NCBI GenBank assembly: GCA_025699075.1
Contig: JAILWG010000001.1
Coordinates: forward strand, 248,001-312,000
DNA: 64,000 nt
Source: Candidatus Nitrosopumilus sp.
GTDB lineage: Archaea > Thermoproteota > Nitrososphaeria > Nitrososphaerales > Nitrosopumilaceae
Reading direction: 5' to 3'
This document shows positions 9,297-17,775 of this stretch, piece after piece. The position numbers were made by a program, and so were the translations under genes. The first letter of the stretch is position 1, and each line of letters starts with the position of its first letter. Below the pieces are notes generated by a model. It made no database searches and had not been told where the DNA came from. It saw only the letters and a program-made list of their open reading frames with translations.

Positions 9297-10738
9297 ATTG
9301 GAACCTCGGGTAAAGTCACAGTCTGTTCTAATGCATATGCTGCCTGCAATAGTAATTTATCTTGCGATGAATCTGCCATTAATTGAATTCCAATTGGCAA
9401 TCCATTAGAATACGCAAAAGGAATTGAGATGGCAGGTTTGCCAGTAAGATTTGCAGTAACGGTGTTAATATCAACTAAGAATAAGGAAATAGGATCATCA
9501 ATTTTTTCACCTAATTTGAACGGAAGGACAGGGACAGTTGGAGAAACAAGCAAATCAACTCTTTTGAATGCCTCATTGACTTCGTTTGTAAGTTTGCTTT
9601 TTACTTTTAATGCCTTTAAGAAATATTTTCCTGCATGACCTGCAGATGGAACAAAACCCCCAATGATCATTCTTCTTGTTACCTCAGGGCCAAATTTCTT
9701 TCGAGCTTTTGAAATGTAAGAATTAAACTCATATCCTTCTAGAGGAAAATCATATCCGTATCTTAGGTTGTCATATCTTGCAAGATTACTACCAGCTTCT
9801 GTTGCAGTAATTGTATAGTATGCTGCAACAGAATATTTTACCATATCAAGAGATATTTCTTCGCATGTTGCCCCCAGACTTTCTAGTCTAGAAATTGCAT
9901 CCTTTGTTGCAGATAGTACTTCAGAGTCTATTCCTTCTCCAATCATCTCTTTGATTATGCCTATTTTCTTGCCTTCAATACCAACTTCAATCCCAGATAG
10001 ATAGTCTTCATTTTTGTTATCAATTGTGGTGTTATCGTTTGGATCAAGTCCAGAAATTAGATTTAACATAAATGCTGTATCTTTGACAGTTCTGGTCAAA
10101 GGACCGATTTGTTCAATACTATTTGCATATGAAATTAATCCAAATCTGCTAATCAGTCCATAAGTTGGCTTGTATCCAACTGTAGAGCAAAAACTTGCAG
10201 GATTTCTTACAGAGCCACCAGTATCAGAACCAAGAGATGCAACACATTCAAAGGCACTCACAGATACTGCACTTCCTCCTGAAGAACCACCAGGAACATG
10301 TTCAATATTCCAAGGATTTTTGCTAGGACCATACGCACTAAATTCAGTGGTAAGTCCCATGGCAAATTCATCCATGTTTACTTTGCCAACAAATATTGCA
10401 TCTTGCTGTTTCAATTTAGTAATTACTGTAGCATCATATGGTGAGACATAGTTTTCAAGCATTTTTGACGCACATGTTGTTTTAGAATCTTTGATGCAAA
10501 TATTGTCTTTAATGGATATCGGCATGCCAAAACAATCACCAACTTTGTCACCAGATTTTATTCTCTTGTCAATGTCTCTTGCTTGATCAATAGATTTTTC
10601 ATTTACAGATAAGAAAGCATGTAATTTGTCATCAACATTTTGAATTCTCTCAATTGTTTTTGCAACAAAATCTTCAACGGATATATTTCCAGTTTTTACT
10701 TCTTGAACAAAATCAAGAGCAGAGATATTGAGATTCAT
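9293..10738 (-). CDS. gatA: Asp-tRNA(Asn)/Glu-tRNA(Gln) amidotransferase subunit A
   Basis: A 481-residue amidase-signature enzyme that releases ammonia from glutamine for the transamidation. The Ser-cisSer-Lys triad is visible: Lys in ISIKDNIC, and the GGSSGGSAVSVSA and GSDTGGSVRNPASF segments with the nucleophilic Ser. Length is typical. ATGA overlap with gatC upstream and 4-bp overlap with gatB downstream show tight operon structure. Confidence 0.95.
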   Translation of the reverse strand: MNLNISALDFVQEVKTGNISVEDFVAKTIERIQNVDDKLHAFLSVNEKSIDQARDIDKRIKSGDKVGDCFGMPISIKDNICIKDSKTTCASKMLENYVSPYDATVITKLKQQDAIFVGKVNMDEFAMGLTTEFSAYGPSKNPWNIEHVPGGSSGGSAVSVSAFECVASLGSDTGGSVRNPASFCSTVGYKPTYGLISRFGLISYANSIEQIGPLTRTVKDTAFMLNLISGLDPNDNTTIDNKNEDYLSGIEVGIEGKKIGIIKEMIGEGIDSEVLSATKDAISRLESLGATCEEISLDMVKYSVAAYYTITATEAGSNLARYDNLRYGYDFPLEGYEFNSYISKARKKFGPEVTRRMIIGGFVPSAGHAGKYFLKALKVKSKLTNEVNEAFKRVDLLVSPTVPVLPFKLGEKIDDPISLFLVDINTVTANLTGKPAISIPFAYSNGLPIGIQLMADSSQDKLLLQAAYALEQTVTLPEVPI

Positions 10739-11013
10739 GAAGACATCTTTGGGGCGCGAACATATGTTCCCTTGTAGTGATTTAGTTTTTCAATAAGCTT
10801 GTCATTAAATGGAATGTATTCATCTTCCCTCAAATCAGAGATTGAAATCTCAGGCATTGAAATCTCCTCAGATTCAACGCCAGCAGAATCTAAAATATCA
10901 AAGTAATCAATCATCATGTGGACTTTTTCAACATATTCTTTATGATCATCAATATCTATTCGCATTAATTTTGAAACATGTTGAATCTCTTCTTCACTGA
11001 CCATTTCATACAC
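10735..11013 (-). CDS. gatC: Asp-tRNA(Asn)/Glu-tRNA(Gln) amidotransferase subunit C
   Basis: A 92-residue GatC, the small helical clamp that holds GatA to GatB. The N-terminal pattern SEEEIQHVSKLMRIDI followed by the long DYFDILDSAGVES helix and a C-terminal RAPK(M) segment matches the family. It directly abuts aspS (one gene ends where the next begins) and overlaps gatA by 4 bp. Confidence 0.9.
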   Translation of the reverse strand: MYEMVSEEEIQHVSKLMRIDIDDHKEYVEKVHMMIDYFDILDSAGVESEEISMPEISISDLREDEYIPFNDKLIEKLNHYKGTYVRAPKMSS

Positions 11014-12324
11014 CTACGGAGTTAATCTATCCACATCTCTTGGATAAAATGTAGTGTCACGTATATTTTCCGTTCCTGTTAAGACCATAATCAGTCGCTC
11101 AAGGCCAATTCCGCAACCAGCGTGAGGGGGAACACCATAATCAAATGCCCCAAGATGATATTCAAAGGCATCAGTTTTCATTCCTTTGTTCTTCATTCTC
11201 TCAGCTAGTTCATCTCGTTTTTCAATTCTGGTACTGCCTGAGGACAATTCTAAATCCCCATACATCAAATCAAAAGATTCAGATATTTTTGGATTGGATT
11301 TACTGTCTTTTACGTAGAATGGTTTTGGTGCAAGAGGCCAATCTGTTATGAAATAAAATCCATCAAGGCCAATTTTTTTAAGATTTGAAGGATACAGGTC
11401 ATCACCCCATTCAGTTTTTGCCCCAGCCTTTTGCATTTTATCAACTAATTCATCATAAGTATATCTTGGAATGTGTTCAGGAACAGAGATTACTGGAAAT
11501 CCGCAATCAGGATTTTGTTTTGCATAATCACTTGCAGTTTTAATTGAAACTTTGATAATTTCTTCAATTCTGTTCATCACATCATTATAATCTACAAATG
11601 CTTCTTCCAAATCAATTGAAATTGCTTCTGCCAAATGACGATTTGTCCTGGACGGCTCTGCTCTAAAAATAGGAGCAATCTCAAATACTTTTTCAAAGCT
11701 CATCGTAAGTTGTTCTTTGTACAATTGCGGACTCTGAGCCAAGAATGCTTCTTTGTTGTAATAAAATATTGGAAACAGTGCAGCACCGCCTTCAGTGGCA
11801 GTTGCAATCATTTTGGGAGTATTAATTTCAACAAAATTTTGATTTCCAAAATATTCACGAATTGATTTTAAAACTAAACTTCTTGTCTTGAAAACATGTT
11901 GCAAAACATCACGTCTAAGATCAATAGGTCTTACCTCCAGTCTTGTGTCAATATTTTTCACAGTTTTTACTGTTGGCTCAAATGGAGGAATTTTTTCAAC
12001 TTCTGAGAACACTCTCAACTCAATTGGAATAATCTCATAGCCACTAGGTGCTTTTTCAGAGGCTTTAACGTTACCAGTAATTGCAATTGAGGAATGTGCT
12101 TTTAATGAAGAAATTTTTTCACGGATTTCATCAGGACAGTCCCCTTTCTTGGCCACGATTGAGAGATCCCCGTTTTTGTCACGAATAGTTGCAAAGCTGA
12201 TATTTCCATGTCCTCGAATTGTCAAGACCCAACCCATTACAGTAACTTTAGTCCCATCCATAGAGGAGTTAATTTCATCAGAATAGTGAGATCTACGTAA
12301 AGATCCGAGTTCAGTTTCTATCAT
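11014..12324 (-). CDS. aspS: Aspartyl-tRNA synthetase, archaeal type
   Basis: A 436-residue class IIb synthetase with N-terminal OB-fold anticodon domain (VTVMGWVLTIRGHG) and catalytic domain: motif 2 IFRAEPSRTNRHLAEA and motif 3 GCGIGLERLIMVLTG. It lacks the bacterial insertion domain, as expected for archaea. First gene of an operon with gatC, gatA and gatB, which strongly suggests that it is non-discriminating, making Asp-tRNA(Asn) for GatCAB; that is inference from context. The gene starts with ATG a few tens of bases downstream of AT-rich promoter sequence. Confidence 0.95.
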   Translation of the reverse strand: MIETELGSLRRSHYSDEINSSMDGTKVTVMGWVLTIRGHGNISFATIRDKNGDLSIVAKKGDCPDEIREKISSLKAHSSIAITGNVKASEKAPSGYEIIPIELRVFSEVEKIPPFEPTVKTVKNIDTRLEVRPIDLRRDVLQHVFKTRSLVLKSIREYFGNQNFVEINTPKMIATATEGGAALFPIFYYNKEAFLAQSPQLYKEQLTMSFEKVFEIAPIFRAEPSRTNRHLAEAISIDLEEAFVDYNDVMNRIEEIIKVSIKTASDYAKQNPDCGFPVISVPEHIPRYTYDELVDKMQKAGAKTEWGDDLYPSNLKKIGLDGFYFITDWPLAPKPFYVKDSKSNPKISESFDLMYGDLELSSGSTRIEKRDELAERMKNKGMKTDAFEYHLGAFDYGVPPHAGCGIGLERLIMVLTGTENIRDTTFYPRDVDRLTP

Positions 12325-12399
12325 AATTTACTTTATTCCAGATATCAAGGTGTAATTAATTTTTATACAAAATAATGGACCATTGCCTTAATTTTCATA

Positions 12400-12624
12400 A
12401 TGCTTATAGCCAGTAAAAATTTCACAAAAAACAAGATGATGATATTGATGGTTCTAGTAATTGCAATGTTTGTAATTGTAGGAGTGTATGTTGGATATCA
12501 TGCATCACAGCAAGCAAGTGAAGGAGAAACACATAGTATCAGCATGGAATCAGAAATTACCAATCTTAATTCAGGATTAGTTGAAATTCTCCAAAACCCA
12601 GAACTTCGAAAAACTACATTATAG
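12400..12624 (+). CDS. Small single-pass membrane protein
   Basis: A 74-residue protein with a short basic N-terminus, one membrane helix (about residues 14-33, MMILMVLVIAMFVIVGVYVG) and a polar tail (HASQQASEGETHS...). Divergent from aspS. No recognised domain; function unknown. Confidence 0.6.
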   Translation: MLIASKNFTKNKMMILMVLVIAMFVIVGVYVGYHASQQASEGETHSISMESEITNLNSGLVEILQNPELRKTTL

Positions 12625-12671
12625 TGGCACATCTGTATTTAGATTAAATTATAGCAAATTATCTCAAATCC

Positions 12672-12881
12672 ATGGTTCTCTCAGACAAGGAAAAAATGGT
12701 GGCAGTCATCTCAAATGGTATTGCAGTTTTTTCATTATTGCAAGAAAGAGACGAATTACCTAAAAACACATCAATGTATGATTTTGTATTAAAGGTAATT
12801 CCAGAAGATATCAAATCAGAATTAAGTGCAGAATTAATTGATGAAGTGTTTCAATACGTCACATCCGCACATAGTTCATAA
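12672..12881 (+). CDS. Small conserved helical protein
   Basis: A 69-residue acidic protein. A TATA-like TAAATTATAG at about 12643-12652 lies 25 bp before the ATG, so the mRNA is probably leaderless. No motif recognised. It ends 28 bp before the purP start and could be co-transcribed with it. Confidence 0.55.
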   Translation: MVLSDKEKMVAVISNGIAVFSLLQERDELPKNTSMYDFVLKVIPEDIKSELSAELIDEVFQYVTSAHSS

Positions 12882-12909
12882 AGTACAAATTCATACCCAC
12901 TGTATCACG

Positions 12910-13935
12910 ATGACATCTATAGCAACATTGGGCTCTCACTGTTCCCTACAAGTTCTAAAAGGGGCAAAAGACGAAGGCCTAAAAACAATACTAGTTTGTG
13001 AAAAAAAACGTGAAAAGTTATACAAAAGATTTCCATTTATTGATGAGCTAATAGTTGTTGATACTTTCAAAGAAGTGCTTGATGAAAAATGCCAATCAAT
13101 TCTTGAGCAAAATAATGCAGTTTTAATCCCCCACGGAACACTCATTGCGCAAATGAATTCTGAAGAGATTGAATCAATTAAAACTCCTGTGTTTGGTAAC
13201 AAGTGGATTCTAAGATGGGAATCAGACAGAGAAATGAAAGAAAAACTCATGAGAGAAGCAAAACTTCCAATGCCAAAACCAGTTACAAACCCCAAAGAGA
13301 TTGAAAAATTAGTCATTGTGAAAAGACAAGGAGCCGCAGGTGGCAAGGGATACTTTATGGCAGCAAATGAAGATGATTATAACACCAAAAGAAATCAATT
13401 GATTTCAGAAGGAGTATTATCTAAAGATGAAACACTATACATTCAGGAATATGCTGCTGGAGTGTTAGCATATTTACAATTTTTCTACTCTCCTCTAAAA
13501 GAAGAATTAGAATTCTTTGGAGTTGATCAAAGACATGAATCAGATATTGAAGGATTAGGGCGAATTCCTGCAGAGCAGCAACTCAAATCAAACAAAGTGC
13601 CATCATTTAATGTAATTGGGAACAGTCCACTTGTGTTACGTGAATCATTATTAGATGAAGTATATACCATGGGAGAAAATTTTGTTGAGGCTGCCAAGAG
13701 AGTAGTTGCACCTGGAATGAATGGCCCATTTTGTATTGAGGGTGTTTATGATGAGAATGCAAAATTCACATCTTTTGAATTTTCAGCAAGAATTGTTGCT
13801 GGTTCTAACATCTACATGGATGGCTCACCATACTATTCTCTACTATTTAATGAAACAATGAGTATGGGAAAAAGAATTGCAAGAGAAGTAAAAACAGCCA
13901 CAGAATCCAAGCAATTAGACAAAATTACTACATAA
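12910..13935 (+). CDS. purP: FAICAR synthetase (formate-dependent AICAR formylation), ATP-grasp
   Basis: PurP converts AICAR, ATP and formate into FAICAR in purine biosynthesis; archaea use it in place of the bacterial folate-dependent PurH step. Seen: N-terminal IATLGSHCSLQVLKGAKDEG, ATP-grasp elements (IVKRQGAAGGKGYFMA), and the C-terminal FCIEGVYDENAKFTSFEFSARIVAGSN. The frame stays open upstream to 12838, but ATG at 12910 gives the family N-terminus exactly and avoids overlap with the preceding gene; protein 341 residues. Confidence 0.92.
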   Translation: MTSIATLGSHCSLQVLKGAKDEGLKTILVCEKKREKLYKRFPFIDELIVVDTFKEVLDEKCQSILEQNNAVLIPHGTLIAQMNSEEIESIKTPVFGNKWILRWESDREMKEKLMREAKLPMPKPVTNPKEIEKLVIVKRQGAAGGKGYFMAANEDDYNTKRNQLISEGVLSKDETLYIQEYAAGVLAYLQFFYSPLKEELEFFGVDQRHESDIEGLGRIPAEQQLKSNKVPSFNVIGNSPLVLRESLLDEVYTMGENFVEAAKRVVAPGMNGPFCIEGVYDENAKFTSFEFSARIVAGSNIYMDGSPYYSLLFNETMSMGKRIAREVKTATESKQLDKITT

Positions 13936-13937
13936 AA

Positions 13938-14729
13938 CTAGATTTTCTTCACAGTAACTTCCATTCCGTGTTGAGATTTGACAATATACTTGTCTCGTAT
14001 TTTTACACTAACCCAATCAATGAACAACACAGTTACCAGAACAACCAACATGAAAATGGCTGCTTTGCCATATTCAAAGAATTTGATATAATTGATAATA
14101 TAAAATCCAATTCCACCAGCACCCACCAATCCAAGAATGCTGGTTTGACGAACGTTATAATCGAACATATACAAAATTTGACCAAGCAGATGAGATGCAG
14201 ATTCAGGGATTACGACATAACGAATTAGTTGCCATTTAGATACCCCGATTGAACTAACTGCATCCATAGGATCCGAATCAATTGTTTCAATTGCCTCATA
14301 TTGTAATTTAGCAATAAATCCTATAGTATACATGACAACTGCCAAGACACCGGCAAAAGTTCCCAACCCCACCATAATTACAAACAAAATTGCCCAAAGA
14401 ATAGAAGGAAATGTTCGGATTGCAGCTAATAATGCACGAACCGGAGCATAGACAAATTTGCTGTTAAGATTTCTTGCAGCAAACATGCTAAGAGGCAAGG
14501 CAATAACAGTGCCAACCACAGTTCCAATAAAGGCCATCTGAATAGTCTCAAACATTGCCCAAAGTGCAGTTGGAATATACTTTGGTTCAACAAGCAACAT
14601 CTCTTCAACAACAATTGCAAGATTAGGCAATCCTTCAACAAACTCCAATGGATTTGCATCTACATTATATGATGCAATAACAACAAGTGCAATGATAATT
14701 CCAATTACAATATTATTTTTAGGAGTCAT
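13938..14729 (-). CDS. phnE: Phosphonate/phosphite-type ABC transporter permease
   Basis: A 263-residue permease with about six membrane helices. The EAA-loop region (EAIETIDSDPMDAVSSIGVSK) and IREFPS-like segment (RALLAAIRTFPSILWAILF) are typical of PhnE. Overlaps the end of the ATPase gene by 11 bp. Forms with PhnC and PhnD an importer for phosphonates, phosphite or phosphate esters; specificity not resolved. Last gene of the operon, converging on purP. Confidence 0.88.
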   Translation of the reverse strand: MTPKNNIVIGIIIALVVIASYNVDANPLEFVEGLPNLAIVVEEMLLVEPKYIPTALWAMFETIQMAFIGTVVGTVIALPLSMFAARNLNSKFVYAPVRALLAAIRTFPSILWAILFVIMVGLGTFAGVLAVVMYTIGFIAKLQYEAIETIDSDPMDAVSSIGVSKWQLIRYVVIPESASHLLGQILYMFDYNVRQTSILGLVGAGGIGFYIINYIKFFEYGKAAIFMLVVLVTVLFIDWVSVKIRDKYIVKSQHGMEVTVKKI

Positions 14730-15543
14730 CAGAATACATCTCCATTATTTCTTCAGTGTTCAAATCACCTGTTTGAAAATCAACTATAGTATCACCCTCA
14801 ACACCAATTTCCAAAATTTTATGTCCTTCCTTAATTACTGCAACTCTATTTGCATATTCTAGTGCAAGTTGCATGTCATGATGAACCATAATGGCAGTCA
14901 AGTTCATCCTTTTTTGAGCATCAGCAATTAAATTCATAATTTCTCTTGCAGTAACGTGATCCAATTCCGATACAATCTCATCAGCTAAGAGTATTGTGGG
15001 TTTTTGCATCAAAGCTCTGGCAATAGCAACTCTACGTTTTTCACCGCCACTTAACATGTAGGCTTTTCTATCCTCTTTACCGGATAATCCAACAAGAGAT
15101 ACAATTCTTTTAGCTTCTTGAATTTCATGTTCAGGGAATCTTTTGAACAGAGATTGAATTGTTGTTAATCTAGGTAATGCACCAATCATAATATTTTCTA
15201 ACACAGAGATATTTTTTACCAGTCCAAGACTTTGGGGGATGTACCCAATGGTATGCATCATTTTTTTAAATTTTTTATTATTCATGTCAGGAGTAACATA
15301 ATCAATTTTGATTGTACCTTTGCTTGGAATCATCATCCCATTCATCAATTTTAATAATGTAGATTTCCCAGATCCTGATTGACCAACAATTGCATAGTTA
15401 GTTCCTCGATCTATTGACAGATTAATTCCCTCTAGTGCAAAATTCTTAGAATCATATGATGTCCACACATCATTCATCTGGATGATTTTATTTGTAGAAA
15501 TTAATGAAAAAGAAAGATTTTTGGTCATCTGAATTTGTTTCAT
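14719..15543 (-). CDS. phnC: Phosphonate-type ABC transporter ATP-binding protein
   Basis: A 274-residue ABC ATPase: Walker A GQSGSGKSTLLKLMNG, Q-loop TIGYIPQSLGLV, signature LSGGEKRRVAIARAL, Walker B ILLADEIVSELD, switch His in VHHDMQLA. The signature context and gene order identify it as the PhnC partner of the adjacent PhnE and PhnD. The Walker B ends ADEIVSELD, a small departure from the usual ADEPxxxLD: Ile replaces the Pro. Confidence 0.9.
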   Translation of the reverse strand: MKQIQMTKNLSFSLISTNKIIQMNDVWTSYDSKNFALEGINLSIDRGTNYAIVGQSGSGKSTLLKLMNGMMIPSKGTIKIDYVTPDMNNKKFKKMMHTIGYIPQSLGLVKNISVLENIMIGALPRLTTIQSLFKRFPEHEIQEAKRIVSLVGLSGKEDRKAYMLSGGEKRRVAIARALMQKPTILLADEIVSELDHVTAREIMNLIADAQKRMNLTAIMVHHDMQLALEYANRVAVIKEGHKILEIGVEGDTIVDFQTGDLNTEEIMEMYSDDS

Positions 15544-15560
15544 ATCCAGAATCCCGGGTT

Positions 15561-16655
15561 TTATTTGCTCTTGTCGTAGTTTGATTTGTCAAGAATCAAC
15601 TGATCAAGCCCTGTTAATGCATCAATAAAGTCTCCAAACTCACCAATATGCATAGTGGTAGTAGTTGGAACTAGAGCTTCTGCACCATACAAATCCTTCA
15701 AAATATGATTATTCTCATCATAATTGAGTTGGATTAATGCATCAACTAGTGCGTTTTTACCAGAATCAGACAGGTCTGAACTTACCATAAACACATGAGA
15801 TGGTACAGGTCCAATAGTTGTAACTGGACGTAGTTTTACTTGATCTTCTAATTCAAGATACTTTTGTGGAGCAATATCTGAACCAAATGCAACATCTACA
15901 TTTCCATTAAGAAGTAGTTGTAATGCTGCTTTGTAGCCACCTGCAAAAGTATAACTTTCAAAGTTATTTGCCAATGCAGACTCTAAAGCAACAATGTCAT
16001 CTCCTTCAATTGTAATGTGTCCATCAGTCACTAGAGTTCCCATAGGTCTAACAAAACCTGAAGAACCAGTAATACTGGTAAATGCTACTTTTTTCCCAAC
16101 AGTGTCTTCTATAGATTGAATTGAATCATTGCTTGCAAGTGTCCAAACGGTTGCTTGGTAATTCACTTTGCCTGCAACAAGTTCAGCCAGTACAGCTTCT
16201 GCACCTGTTCTTTGATGGGTAATCCATGCAGGACCAGTATCCATAAAGGCTGCATCAATGTGACCAAATCTCATTCCTTCAATTATAGTCTCATAGTTTG
16301 TTGGCACAACAATTTCAACATCTACACCAAGTTCATTTTCTAGAAAGGTTTCTAGTGCCTGAGCTTTTGGAGTTAATTCATCAGCTTTTTCAACTGGAAT
16401 AAATCCAATGGTGAGTGGTTCTGTGATTGTAGTGTTTGATTCAGATGAAACATCAATGATGCCATTTTCCAATAGGAATTTAATTCCATTTAGAAAAGTT
16501 TCATCATCTACTGCACCGTCAGCCCACCAGCCAGCATTGGTTTTGATCCAATCAGGAACTAAACTTTCTGCTTGAGCAGTTTGAGACAGCGGTACAGACA
16601 ACACACCAATTGCAGCAATTGCGGCAATCAGCGATAATGTTATTTGTCGTTTCAT
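15561..16655 (-). CDS. phnD: Phosphonate/phosphite-type periplasmic-binding protein with thaumarchaeal N-terminal module
   Basis: A 364-residue exported solute-binding protein. A signal peptide (about residues 1-29, ending AQA) is followed by a module VPDWIKTNAGWWADGAVDD...FLLENGII (about 33-68) that recurs in thaumarchaeal cell-surface proteins, then the PhnD-like binding domain (TIGFIPVEKADELTPKAQAL, GFVRPMGTLV, GAEALVPTTT). It captures phosphonates or related anions outside the cell for PhnCE. The fused WIK..AGWW module is absent from bacterial PhnD and may anchor or orient the binding protein. A TATA-like ATTTAAATAA lies at about 16685-16694. Confidence 0.88.
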   Translation of the reverse strand: MKRQITLSLIAAIAAIGVLSVPLSQTAQAESLVPDWIKTNAGWWADGAVDDETFLNGIKFLLENGIIDVSSESNTTITEPLTIGFIPVEKADELTPKAQALETFLENELGVDVEIVVPTNYETIIEGMRFGHIDAAFMDTGPAWITHQRTGAEAVLAELVAGKVNYQATVWTLASNDSIQSIEDTVGKKVAFTSITGSSGFVRPMGTLVTDGHITIEGDDIVALESALANNFESYTFAGGYKAALQLLLNGNVDVAFGSDIAPQKYLELEDQVKLRPVTTIGPVPSHVFMVSSDLSDSGKNALVDALIQLNYDENNHILKDLYGAEALVPTTTTMHIGEFGDFIDALTGLDQLILDKSNYDKSK

Positions 16656-16723
16656 GATTTACAAAAAATTAGGATAAGCTAAATTATTTAAATCAGGGCT
16701 TCATTCCAAATTATCATTCTAAA

Positions 16724-16738
16724 TCTATAGAATGAGAA
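16724..16738. promoter_or_regulatory. Candidate operator upstream of phnD (core TCTATAGA)
   Basis: The 15-mer read on the minus strand as TTCTCATTCTATAGA occurs here, 69-83 bp upstream of phnD, and again on the plus strand at 17751-17765, upstream of the tandem ArsR-like regulators. Here it is part of an inverted repeat, TCATTCTA...TAGAATGA (16714-16735). Shared long matches in two promoter regions suggest a common regulator. Confidence 0.45.
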
Positions 16739-16746
16739 CAAAAAAC

Positions 16747-16908
16747 CTAGTTAACAGATTCAATTGAAATTATATCATTAGGAGTTCCAAAATATCTTTT
16801 CTCATGACAATTCTCACACACAAACCATTCAGGATTATACTCACTACCTTTTGCACCCTTGTAAATTATTTTAAAAGCAGGTTTATGGACTTCACTACAA
16901 ACATTCAT
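16747..16908 (-). CDS. Cys-rich small protein, probable zinc binder
   Basis: A 53-residue ORF: MNVCSEVHKPAF at the start, then FVCENCHEKRYF in the second half. Cys4, His8, Cys31 and Cys34 could form a zinc knuckle. It lies between phnD and the tandem regulators on the same strand. The ORF is short, but the CxxC spacing and codon pattern resemble many thaumarchaeal zinc-ribbon microproteins. Function unknown. Confidence 0.55.
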   Translation of the reverse strand: MNVCSEVHKPAFKIIYKGAKGSEYNPEWFVCENCHEKRYFGTPNDIISIESVN

Positions 16909-17014
16909 CTTATGATCATATTTTAATCTGAAATTTTTCTATATGAACCAACAACGAATATCTCAAAAATGGAATTTCTTGTAAACTGTAATTATTTTTT
17001 TATACAAAATATTT

Positions 17015-17374
17015 CTATGAATTGGATTTTGGATTTGCAGTATTAGAATACAAATTCAGACTAGGTTCCAAATCATCTAATGTTATCTCAACTTTTCCAA
17101 TCCTGCTACGATATAATTTAATTTTTTTACCTTCTGGAGATATCACATATTTGTCCACTTCAGCAAGGGCAAGGTCTTCCAGTGTGGACAGAGTTTTGTA
17201 AACAGTAGAAAGTGAAATTTTTAATTCATCAGCAATTTGAGTAGCATCCTTTGATTCATTTTTCACAGAGAATAGAACTGATCTTGTGCATACATTGCTA
17301 AGAGATTCAATTATTCTCTGAGTTATATCAAATTCAGATAACTGAATAATAGTAGGTTTTTGCATCAACATCAC
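17015..17374 (-). CDS. ArsR-like winged-helix regulator (downstream copy of a tandem pair)
   Basis: A 119-residue winged-helix protein (TQRIIESL...ATQIADELKISLSTVYKTLSTLEDL, then wing YVISPEGKKIKLYRSRI). It follows the paralogous gene without a gap: the first start codon (GTG) directly follows the TAA of the upstream gene, with alternative ATGs three and nine bases further in. The two proteins share layout throughout (ITQ...DELKI.LS.VYK.LS.LE.L...V.KY...SPEGKK.K.YRSRI). May act as a heterodimer; inference. Confidence 0.75.
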   Translation of the reverse strand: MMLMQKPTIIQLSEFDITQRIIESLSNVCTRSVLFSVKNESKDATQIADELKISLSTVYKTLSTLEDLALAEVDKYVISPEGKKIKLYRSRIGKVEITLDDLEPSLNLYSNTANPKSNS

Positions 17375-17704
17375 TTAATTTGGAATTAATGTTAAACTAG
17401 GTTCTGGTTTTCTAATTGAAATGTCGGCCTTGCTAATTCTACTTCGATAAACTTTGTATTTTCTTCCTTTATCAGAAAGCATCCATTTCTCTACTTCAAT
17501 CAAGGTTAATTCTTCAAGGTCAGACAATTTCTTATACACTGAGCTTAGAGGAATTTTGAGTTTGTCAGATAATTCAGCTGCAGTGTTTCCTTTTTTAATT
17601 ATAGAAAACAAAATTGCCCTAGATTCAGAATCTGCTAATGCTTCAATTACTTTTTGAGTGATATCATATTTTTTCAATTGTGGCAGTGTTAATTTTCTAG
17701 ACAT
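17375..17704 (-). CDS. ArsR-like winged-helix regulator (upstream copy of a tandem pair)
   Basis: The frame is open to 17740, but a TATA-like TTTAAATAT on the minus strand at about 17729-17737 places transcription start near 17704, where ATG (MSRKLTLPQLKKYD) begins a 109-residue protein; a leaderless start is preferred. Winged helix: TAAELSDKLKIPLSSVYKKLSDLEEL and wing MLSDKGRKYKVYRSRI. No metal-binding Cys are seen. Just upstream lies the 15-mer also found upstream of phnD, so phosphonate-transporter control is a reasonable guess. Confidence 0.75.
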   Translation of the reverse strand: MSRKLTLPQLKKYDITQKVIEALADSESRAILFSIIKKGNTAAELSDKLKIPLSSVYKKLSDLEELTLIEVEKWMLSDKGRKYKVYRSRISKADISIRKPEPSLTLIPN

Positions 17705-17750
17705 GCAAATATCAAAAATATTGTCCACATATTTAAACAAGATGTATTGA

Positions 17751-17765
17751 TTCTCATTCTATAGA
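17751..17765. promoter_or_regulatory. Second copy of the phnD-upstream 15-mer
   Basis: Plus-strand TTCTCATTCTATAGA, identical to the inverted copy at 16724-16738. It lies 47-61 bp upstream of the first ArsR-like gene and just past the end of cbtA. Candidate autoregulatory operator. Confidence 0.45.
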
Positions 17766-17775
17766 GTCAGAACAA

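Noticed and set aside
12936-13346. 136-codon ORF opposite purP
   Set aside because: Antisense shadow of a well-supported gene, with a low-complexity Ser/Phe-rich composition.
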